64,000 nucleotides of DNA from CAYQQQ01 sp964420125 (GTDB taxonomy: Bacteria > Actinomycetota > Acidimicrobiia > Acidimicrobiales > Microtrichaceae). Numbering within the stretch: the first letter of the stretch is position 1; every line of letters starts with the position of its first letter. The DNA is taken from assembly GCA_964420125.1 (NCBI GenBank), contig CAYQQQ010000013.1, positions 38,276 through 102,275 on the forward strand, read 5' to 3'. Below the pieces are notes generated by a model that did not search any database, was not told where the DNA came from, and worked only from the letters and a program-made list of their open reading frames with translations. A program made the translations under genes and the position numbers. Shown piece by piece: positions 58,378-64,000 of this stretch.

Positions 58378-59832
58378 ATGGGGCTCCGCAGCAAGGTTCG
58401 CGCCGTGCTGGCCGTGGGTGTGGTCGCCTCGCTCGCCGGCACGGCCTGCACCGCCAGGAACAAGGTCGAGGCATCGGGCGCCGAGGACGACCCCAAGGCC
58501 ACGGTCTCCAGCTCCACACCGTCGCCCGGAGGCTCGGCCGAGGTGGTCTTCGGCGATCTGCCATCTCCCTGCGGCGAGGGCGACTACGCCATCGAGGCCT
58601 CCGAGGCTGGCAGGGGCGCCGACAAGCTGTACATCGGTGTCCCGAACGACCGCTCCACCAGCATCCGCTCGGGGCTCAACCGGGAGCTCTGGGACACCTC
58701 CACCGCCTTTGCGTCGTGGTGCAACGAGCAGGGGGGCGTCGGCGGACTGCCCATCGAGCTCGTCGACCTCGACGCCAAGCTGTTCGAGGTGCCGGCGGTG
58801 ATGACGGTCGCCTGCCGGGACGTGTTCATGATGGTGGGCGGCGGCCAGGTGCAGGACAACATGCAGTTCTCCGGCCAGGCCGAGAGCGACTTCCACGGGT
58901 GCCACATGGCGGACATCCCGGCCTATGCCATCTCTCCGGAGAAGGCAGGTTCCAACGGACACGTCGAGCCCCTGCCGAACCCGGCGGTTGCAGCTTCGAC
59001 GATCGGGCTGCAAGCGCTGCAGGAGGTCTACCCGGACAAGGCCGAGTCGATCGCGGAGGTGTGGGGCGACCTCCCTGCCATGCACTCGGCCCGCAACCGG
59101 CACCTCGCGGAGATGGAGGACCTCGGGATCACCGTGGCGGGCTCCTTCTCCTATCCCGTCACGGGCATGACCGACTGGACGCCGCTGGCCCAGCAGGTGA
59201 TCGACAGCGGTGCCACCGCCATCACCTTCACCGGCGAGCCCACCAACCTCGGCGCCCTGATGGCCAAGCTCCGCGAACAGGGCTGGGACGGGGTACCCGT
59301 GCTGGAGGCGAACCTCTACGACCGCGTGTACCCGGACTCCGCCGGTGCGGCCAACGCAGGGGGCTCGTTCATCCGCACCTCGTTCCACCCCTTCGAGGAG
59401 GCGGATCGCTGGCCCGCGGTGCAGCAGTACAACGAGATCGTCGAGCAGTACGTGGCGGACCCCAAGCAGGGCGCGCTGCTGGGCATGCAGAGCTTCAGCG
59501 CCTGGCTGCTCTTCGCCACCGCAGCCAACGACTGCGCCGACGCCCACGACGGGGTGCTCAGCCGCGACTGCGTGCTGGAAGCCGCGGACGCCATCGAGGG
59601 TTGGACCGCAGGCGGGTTGCACGCACCGTCGGGGCCGGGCAGGGACGGCGGTGGGCGGCCCCATTGCGAGATGGTGCTCGACGTCGCCGAGGACGGGAGC
59701 TTCGTGCGCCTCTTCCCCGAGCTGGACAGCGCGCAGGACGACGGCGACGGGTTCCGCTGCAGGGAGGACCACCTCGTGGACGTGCCGGAGAACGAGGGTC
59801 TGGGCGAGGTCGACCCTGACCGTCCGATCTGA
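58378..59832 (+). CDS. ABC transporter substrate-binding lipoprotein (leucine-type)
   Basis: A 484-residue exported binding protein. A signal sequence leads to SLAGTACTARN, a degenerate lipobox (G-T-A-C), so lipidation at Cys is probable but not certain. The type-1 periplasmic fold covers about 75-470 (LYIGVPNDRSTSIRSGLNRELW; WCNEQGGVGGLPIELVDLD; DSGATAITFTGEPTNLGALMAKLREQGWDGVPVL). It belongs to the family of leucine/isoleucine/valine-type proteins. No permease or ATPase gene adjoins it, so it is an orphan. There are several Cys (CGEG, CRDV, CHMA, CADA, CVLE, CEMV, CRED), possibly disulphide-bonded. It starts 49 bp after the LLM gene. Confidence 0.82.
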   Translation: MGLRSKVRAVLAVGVVASLAGTACTARNKVEASGAEDDPKATVSSSTPSPGGSAEVVFGDLPSPCGEGDYAIEASEAGRGADKLYIGVPNDRSTSIRSGLNRELWDTSTAFASWCNEQGGVGGLPIELVDLDAKLFEVPAVMTVACRDVFMMVGGGQVQDNMQFSGQAESDFHGCHMADIPAYAISPEKAGSNGHVEPLPNPAVAASTIGLQALQEVYPDKAESIAEVWGDLPAMHSARNRHLAEMEDLGITVAGSFSYPVTGMTDWTPLAQQVIDSGATAITFTGEPTNLGALMAKLREQGWDGVPVLEANLYDRVYPDSAGAANAGGSFIRTSFHPFEEADRWPAVQQYNEIVEQYVADPKQGALLGMQSFSAWLLFATAANDCADAHDGVLSRDCVLEAADAIEGWTAGGLHAPSGPGRDGGGRPHCEMVLDVAEDGSFVRLFPELDSAQDDGDGFRCREDHLVDVPENEGLGEVDPDRPI

Positions 59833-59841
59833 CCGGTCCGC

Positions 59842-59888
59842 CGGCGTCCCTCCGATGAGCCGGCATCCCTCCGAGGAGGAGGACGCCG
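59842..59888. terminator. Inverted repeat after the binding-protein gene
   Basis: CGGCGTCC (59842-59849) is complementary to GGACGCCG (59881-59888), with a 31-nt loop that itself contains CTCCGAGGAG. It begins 9 bp after the stop. The long loop makes this a modest terminator candidate. Confidence 0.35.
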
Positions 59889-59993
59889 ATCGGGCGGGGA
59901 GGTGGGTGAGAGGATCCAGGGTGCCCTGTCGGTAGCCTGCGGAGAGCCGTACGGCCGTCGCCAGCTGGTGGCGCTCGAGTCGAGGAGTCTCCT

Positions 59994-60221
59994 ATGACCT
60001 ATCCCGGCACCGCCGAGAACCCAGACGGCACCAAGACCCTGATCATCTCCCTGCTCGGCCTGTTCTGCTGCGGGCCGCTGGCGATCTGGTCGTTGGTGCT
60101 CTCGATCAACGGCCGCAACGCCGGCTTCCGGGATGGCCAGACCACCGCCGCCTTCGTGATCTCGATCGTCGCGCTGGTGCTGTGGGTCCTGGGCAGCGGC
60201 TGGGGGCTCTTCCTGCGCTGA
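59994..60221 (+). CDS. Small DUF4190-like membrane protein
   Basis: A 75-residue protein with two transmembrane segments (LIISLLGLFCCGPLAIWSLVLSI and TTAAFVISIVALVLWVLGSGWGLF). The short N-terminus is polar (TYPGTAENPDGT). The GLFCCGPLAI...NGR arrangement with a GFRDGQTTA turn is that of DUF4190-like envelope proteins. Function unknown. TAGCCT at 59933-59938 may be its -10. Confidence 0.65.
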   Translation: MTYPGTAENPDGTKTLIISLLGLFCCGPLAIWSLVLSINGRNAGFRDGQTTAAFVISIVALVLWVLGSGWGLFLR

Positions 60222-60290
60222 CCCGCCCACGTGCGTCGCCCCACCTCACGCCCGACCCCGAGTGGATGCGTCCCGCTGGCGCAGGGCGTC

Positions 60291-61028
60291 CTACGGCGTG
60301 CTCGTGGTGGTGGTGGGCGCCTCGGTGGTGGTGGTGGGCGCCTCGGTGGTGGTGGTGGGCGCCTCGGTGGTGGTGGTCGGCGCGGCGGTGGTGGTGGTGA
60401 TCTCCGGGATCGACGGCGGGGCGATGGTGGTGCCCGGATTGCCGCCGGTCACGTAGGGCTCGAGGATCGGCTGGACGAGCGACTGCACGCAGGTGCTGTC
60501 TCCCGTGTACTCCCACGACGCCACCAGAGCCGCGTGGGGGCCCATCGCCACCCCGCCGAACTTGGCGTTGGAGGGGCTGGTCCCTCCGAAGGCGCCGGGC
60601 ACCCCCTCGACGACGCCGAGCACCACGTAGCGCTCGTCGATGGGCTTCTCCGGATCGGGGAGGGTCACGTCGATCACGCCGAAGTGGATGGGCACCACCA
60701 TCGGGCTCACCGTGGCGTGACGGACGGTCAGCCCGGTGGAGGCGTCGGTGCCTTCGAGGTACAGCTCGGATCCGAGGCCGTTGGCGTTGGAGCAGAAGGC
60801 GAAGGTGCTGGCGGCGACCTCGCCGTTGATCGACACCGCCATGCCGGTGCCGGGGTTCACCCCGGCGAGGGAGAAGTTGGGCTCGGGCTCCTGTGCGGAG
60901 GTGTGGGGGGCGACTCCTGCGACCACCAGCGCCGCGGCGGCGACGCCAGCGGCTGCCCGCCAGGCGCGTCGACGGACGCTCCGATTGATGTCGTGGGTGT
61001 CACGGTCTCCCGCCATCTCTGCCCCCAT
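60291..61028 (-). CDS. Secreted protein with Thr-Glu-Ala-Pro stalk
   Basis: A 245-residue exported protein of unknown function. It has a signal peptide (RRRAWRAAAGVAAAALVVAGVA, cleavage near APHTSA) and a beta-rich domain of ~150 residues. The domain contains SINGEVAASTFAFCSNANGLG and STCVQSLVQPILE, with two Cys likely paired. A stalk of four TTTTEAP-like units (21-bp period, about residues 208-243) closes the protein. A C-terminal stalk with no anchor is odd; surface attachment might be by O-mannosylation or through association. The stalk resembles that of the first gene of the window. Confidence 0.65.
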   Translation of the reverse strand: MGAEMAGDRDTHDINRSVRRRAWRAAAGVAAAALVVAGVAPHTSAQEPEPNFSLAGVNPGTGMAVSINGEVAASTFAFCSNANGLGSELYLEGTDASTGLTVRHATVSPMVVPIHFGVIDVTLPDPEKPIDERYVVLGVVEGVPGAFGGTSPSNAKFGGVAMGPHAALVASWEYTGDSTCVQSLVQPILEPYVTGGNPGTTIAPPSIPEITTTTAAPTTTTEAPTTTTEAPTTTTEAPTTTTSTP

Positions 61029-61096
61029 CGGTGGTCCACAAGAGGAGTGGACTTCGTCACAGCTCCTCGGATGCTAACAGAAGTCCGGAGGTCCTC

Positions 61097-62092
61097 CTAG
61101 TCGGAGTTGGTGCTCCTGGGACATCGACCCACCGCTGCCGAGGCCGTCGACAGGGCCAGCTCGGCCTCGGCGACGAAGCGGGTGACGAGCTCACCCGCCG
61201 GTTCCAGTGCCTGGATCCCGCCCACGACCTGGCCTGCCGGCATGAACTCCCGATCTGGATCGACACCCTCGGTGGTTTCGTCGCCACCCAAGTGGTTGGC
61301 GCCGTCGGACATCGAGCGCACCACCTGCCCGGGAAACGGCTCCGGGGGCTGGCCGGCGCGCTCGAAGTCCTCGGCGTAGGTGGTCCGCAGCACCCGGCAC
61401 GTCTTGCCGGTGTACGCCCGTGTCACCACCGTCGCCGTCTCCGACGACGCCAGGATGCGCTCCTTGTACCCGGCGACCGCCCGGGCCTCCGGGGTGGCGA
61501 TGAACCGGGTGCCCACCCACACGCCATCCGCTCCTAGGGACAGCGCCGCGGCCAGACCCCTGCCGTCGTAGATCCCCCCTGCCCCCACCACCGGCACGTG
61601 GGCGCCGACGCTGTCGACGATCTGGGGCAGCAGCGCCATGGTGGCGATCTGGCCGGTGTGCCCACCCGCCTCGGTGCCCTGGGCGACCACCACGTCGCAG
61701 CCCGCCTCGACGGCTGCAACCGCGTGGTGCACCTTTCCGCAGAGGTTCACCACGACGAGCCCACCTTCGTGGCACTGCTCGATCACCTCGGCGGGCACGC
61801 CCAGACCGGCGACGAACGCCGAGGCGCCCCCGGCGATGATGGCCTCGACCTTCGCGTGCATGTCCTGGGGCGCCGCGGTCAGGAGATCCACTCCGAAGGG
61901 ACGGTCGGTCTGCCGGCGCACGGCCGCCATCTCCCGCTCCAACTCGCTGTTGCCCATGGTGGAGGCGCCCAGGCATCCGAACCCACCTGCTGCCGACACG
62001 GCGGTCACCAGCCGGTGGTAGGAGACTCCACCCATGCCGGCGAGCATCACGGGATGGTCGATGGCGAGCATCTCGGTCAATCGGGTGTGCAT
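61097..62092 (-). CDS. Nitronate monooxygenase / 2-nitropropane dioxygenase family
   Basis: A 331-residue FMN-dependent TIM-barrel enzyme. The N-terminus is HPVMLAGMGGVSYHRLVTAVSAAGGFGCLGASTM, typical of NMO and FabK. GTEAGGHTGQIATMALLPQIVD (FMN phosphate loop) and PVVGAGGIYDGRGLAAALSLGADGVWVGTRFIATPEA complete the barrel. It oxidises propionate-3-nitronate, or reduces enoyl-ACP if FabK; NMO is preferred because FabK is rare in actinobacteria. ATG 62092 starts the family region; the longer frame is noncoding. A C-terminal extension of ~60 residues follows the barrel. Confidence 0.88.
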   Translation of the reverse strand: MHTRLTEMLAIDHPVMLAGMGGVSYHRLVTAVSAAGGFGCLGASTMGNSELEREMAAVRRQTDRPFGVDLLTAAPQDMHAKVEAIIAGGASAFVAGLGVPAEVIEQCHEGGLVVVNLCGKVHHAVAAVEAGCDVVVAQGTEAGGHTGQIATMALLPQIVDSVGAHVPVVGAGGIYDGRGLAAALSLGADGVWVGTRFIATPEARAVAGYKERILASSETATVVTRAYTGKTCRVLRTTYAEDFERAGQPPEPFPGQVVRSMSDGANHLGGDETTEGVDPDREFMPAGQVVGGIQALEPAGELVTRFVAEAELALSTASAAVGRCPRSTNSD

Positions 62093-62175
62093 GCGCGCAG
62101 CATACGAGCAGCGCCGAGGCGCCTTCGAGGTCGGCGGACCGCGAGCTCGCACATCGCCGTGCTCGCTCGGCGCCG

Positions 62176-62181
62176 TAACCT
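62176..62181 (+). promoter_or_regulatory. -10-like element of the UDP-glucuronate decarboxylase gene
   Basis: TAACCT lies 53 bp before GTG 62235, in the divergent gap behind the NMO gene. With the ribosome site at 62226-62229 the leader would be about 45 nt. Confidence 0.4.
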
Positions 62182-62234
62182 GAGAACGAGCCCGCGTGCC
62201 GGCACTCGCCGGCTGCACGACACCTGGAGCAGAA

Positions 62235-63197
62235 GTGCCCGACAATCGACAGCACGCCGTAGTGACGGGCGGCGCCGGGTTCCTCGGCTCCCATCTGTGC
62301 GAGCACCTCCTCGATCGGGGCTGGCGGGTGAGTGTCGTGGACGACCTCAGCACCGGCAGCCTCGACAACCTCGCTCATCTCCGTCACCGATCCCTCGATC
62401 TGGTGGTAGCCGACATCTGCGGGGGCATCCCGGTCGAGGGCCATGTCCACGCCGTGTTCAACTTCGCGTCGCCGGCATCTCCCCCGGCGTACCTCCGCCG
62501 CCCGCTGGCCACTCTCGACGTGGGCTCCCGGGGCACATCGCAGGCACTCGACCTCGCCCAGCGGCACGACGCGCGCTTCGTCATGGCCTCGACCAGCGAG
62601 GTCTACGGCGATCCTCTGCAGCACCCTCAGAAGGAGACCTACTGGGGCAACGTGAACCCTGTGGGTCCGAGGAGCTGCTACGACGAGGCGAAGCGGTTCT
62701 CCGAGGCGCTCGTCATGGCACATCACGGCGAGCACGGCACTGATGTGCGGATCGTGCGGATCTTCAACACCTACGGGCCGCGTTTGGCCGCCGGCGACGG
62801 GCGCGTCGTGTCGAACTTCCTGGCGCAGGCTCTTCGGGGCGAGCCACTGACCGTCTACGGCGACGGCATGCAGACCCGCTCCTTCTGCTACGTCGACGAC
62901 CTGATCCGAGGCATCCTGGCCCTCCACGACAGCGAGCTGGTCGCTGAGCCGGTGAACATCGGCAACCCGGAGGAGTTCACGGTCCTCGAGCTCGCCCGGG
63001 AGGTGCTTGAAGTCACGGGTTCGGCGTCGGAGCTCGTGCACGTCGACCTGCCCCTCGACGACCCTGCCCGACGACGTCCCGACGTCGACCGCGCTCGCTC
63101 CGCCCTCGGCTGGGAGCCGGAGGTGGCTCTGCGCGACGGCCTTCGTCCGACCAATGAGTGGGTAGCTCAGCAGCTCGGCTTGCGCAGCGGTCGGTGA
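62235..63197 (+). CDS. UDP-glucuronate decarboxylase (UDP-xylose synthase)
   Basis: A 320-residue extended-SDR enzyme that decarboxylates UDP-glucuronate to UDP-xylose with tightly bound NAD+. The cofactor motif TGGAGFLGSH lies at about 11-20. NFASPASPPAYL, ASTSEVYGD, the catalytic SCYDEAKRFSE (Tyr/Lys) in the UXS-specific NVNPVGPRSCYDE block, and NTYGPRL are present. I chose GTG 62235, with GGAG 5 nt upstream, over GTG 62196. It pairs functionally with the UDP-glucose dehydrogenase gene at 8091. It lies upstream of rho. Confidence 0.92.
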   Translation: MPDNRQHAVVTGGAGFLGSHLCEHLLDRGWRVSVVDDLSTGSLDNLAHLRHRSLDLVVADICGGIPVEGHVHAVFNFASPASPPAYLRRPLATLDVGSRGTSQALDLAQRHDARFVMASTSEVYGDPLQHPQKETYWGNVNPVGPRSCYDEAKRFSEALVMAHHGEHGTDVRIVRIFNTYGPRLAAGDGRVVSNFLAQALRGEPLTVYGDGMQTRSFCYVDDLIRGILALHDSELVAEPVNIGNPEEFTVLELAREVLEVTGSASELVHVDLPLDDPARRRPDVDRARSALGWEPEVALRDGLRPTNEWVAQQLGLRSGR

Positions 63198-63212
63198 GGG
63201 TTCCCGCGATGC

Positions 63213-63242
63213 TTGCCCCGATCCTGTGATCCCCGGTACACT
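63213..63242 (+). promoter_or_regulatory. Promoter of rho
   Basis: TTGCCC (63213-63218), an 18-nt spacer, and TACACT (63237-63242) make a good housekeeping-type promoter for an actinobacterium. The start would be near 63249, leaving a leader of about 225 nt before the GTG. Long leaders are common for autoregulated rho genes. The leader has a 77-codon frame (63245-63478) that looks noncoding. Confidence 0.6.
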
Positions 63243-63474
63243 GATTGGGTCGTCTACGGCGGGGGCTTGAGGATGACGACCTCCCATTCGGGAAAGATCC
63301 CGGGGAAGTTCTCGCTTCGGCCGCCCCCACTGCGATGAAGTCGCCCCCCCGGCGTCACGCCATCGCCGACCGCCGGTTCCCAACGAAGGAGCAGGCCGTG
63401 CGGTCCGACGACGTTCCCGCCCGGGAGCTGTCCGGCACCCGTGCGCCACACTCCGACGAAACGGGGAAACCGAC

Positions 63475-64000
63475 GTGAGCGTTGATCTCCAGAGCCTCGA
63501 GCGCAAGGACCGCGCCGAGCTCGCCGCCATCGCCCAGGCGCTGGGCGGCAAGACCACCAGCCGCACCAAGAAGGCCGACATGGTGCAGATGATCCTCGAG
63601 CTGTCCGGAAACGCAGGGTCCGACGGCGGCTCGGCGCCGTCGGCGGCCACGCGCGCCGACACCGCGACCGCTGCCGCCCCCGACCGCAACGGCGGGCGCT
63701 CCCTCGACGGGGAGCGGGGTCCGTCGAGCCCCCCCGGCGAGGCGCCGACCGATCCTCGGGAGTCCGACGACTCCTCGGACGAGCGTTCACCGGCCAGTCC
63801 CCGGCAGTCGAGCGGCGACGCTCGCCGATCGCCGGACCGTGACGCGGAGGGCGTCTCCGGCGGTGACGCCGCCGCACGTGGTGCCAAGGCACGCGACGAC
63901 CGGGGTCAGGAGCGCAACCCCGAAGGTCAGGGTCGGGGCTCTCAGCGCCAGGGCCAGGAGAACCGCCAGGGCCAGGAGAACCGCCAGGGCCAGGAGAACC
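63475..64000 (+). CDS. rho: Transcription termination factor Rho, N-terminal part
   Basis: The first 175 residues are visible; the gene continues past the right edge. The start is GTG 63475. Residues 5-42 (LQSLERKDRAELAAIAQALGGKTTSRTKKADMVQMILEL) form a Rho_N helical domain. It is followed by a long disordered insertion rich in Ser, Asp, Arg, Gly, Gln, characteristic of actinobacterial Rho. At the edge three exact 18-bp copies encode RQGQEN. The RNA-binding and ATPase domains lie outside the window. Location after the aspartate-family genes fits the order argS...thrC...rho of actinobacteria. It has its own promoter and leader. Confidence 0.85.
   Translation, partial: MSVDLQSLERKDRAELAAIAQALGGKTTSRTKKADMVQMILELSGNAGSDGGSAPSAATRADTATAAAPDRNGGRSLDGERGPSSPPGEAPTDPRESDDSSDERSPASPRQSSGDARRSPDRDAEGVSGGDAAARGAKARDDRGQERNPEGQGRGSQRQGQENRQGQENRQGQEN
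63946..63999 (+). repeat. Exact 18-bp triplicate in rho encoding RQGQEN
   Basis: Three identical 18-bp units (63946-63963, 63964-63981, 63982-63999) lie in the disordered part of Rho, and continue or decay beyond the edge. Identity at DNA level, not only protein level, implies recent expansion. Confidence 0.85.

Noticed and set aside
63245..63478. 77-codon frame upstream of rho
   Set aside because: Its composition is noncoding-like, it has no ribosome site, and it lies in the leader downstream of the rho promoter.

Overview
The window is high-GC chromosomal DNA from a free-living actinobacterium, most likely of the class Acidimicrobiia (the class is inferred from gene content; the phylum is well supported). 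Support comes from mycothiol S-conjugate amidase, three F420-dependent luciferase-like monooxygenases, DnaE2 behind a CGAAC-N4-GTTCG LexA box, WS/DGAT, a Rho with a long polar N-terminal insertion, frequent GTG starts, and -10 elements placed directly before start codons (leaderless transcription). I see no insertion sequence, prophage, integrase or CRISPR array. The longest gene-free stretch is 278 bp, so no gap exceeds 300 bp.

Layout. 1-793: 5' end of a secreted SGNH-like protein and tRNA-Arg(CCG), both on the minus strand. 883-7929: argS-lysA-(AbiEi/DUF559 gene)-hom-thrC, the aspartate-family amino acid cluster. 8091-13589: UDP-glucose dehydrogenase, an OmpR/EnvZ-type two-component pair, and a PAS-GGDEF-EAL protein. 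13763-20085: oligoendopeptidase F and a GNAT-like protein, divergent from SOS-regulated dnaE2. 20257-29455: AIM24, a VanY-like peptidase, a Bax-inhibitor-1 homologue, a double PhoU-TrkA_C protein, mca, a YdjC deacetylase, a nuclease lipoprotein, a thiolase and a GAP-family membrane protein. 29734-34721: thioesterase, LLM oxidoreductase, acyl-CoA synthetase and carotenoid oxygenase. 34889-38542: a large secreted protein and an ABC exporter pair. 38620-42776: an operon of LLM oxidoreductase, SDR, a methyltransferase fused to a Mug-type DNA glycosylase, and an AttH-like protein. 43009-47033: a RecB-like nuclease, PAP2 phosphatase and WS/DGAT operon plus a hydrolase. 47123-58328: acyl-CoA dehydrogenases, SDR, acyl-CoA synthetase and an LLM oxidoreductase (beta-oxidation-like catabolism). 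58378-62092: a binding-protein lipoprotein, small membrane and secreted proteins, and nitronate monooxygenase. 62235-64000: UDP-glucuronate decarboxylase and the start of rho.

How it fits together. In many actinobacteria argS-lysA-hom-thrC-thrB-rho is contiguous. Here argS to thrC and rho are both present but about 55.5 kb apart, and thrB is absent between them. The two genes of a UDP-xylose pathway (UDP-glucose dehydrogenase and UDP-glucuronate decarboxylase) sit at the inner edges of this interval, which is filled mostly with lipid and acyl-CoA genes. The most unusual items are the methyltransferase-Mug fusion, the secreted protein with a Trp/Cys-rich tail of no recognised family, an SOS-box/leaderless dnaE2 promoter, and several strong intergenic inverted repeats, including a 61-bp tandem duplication of a hairpin.
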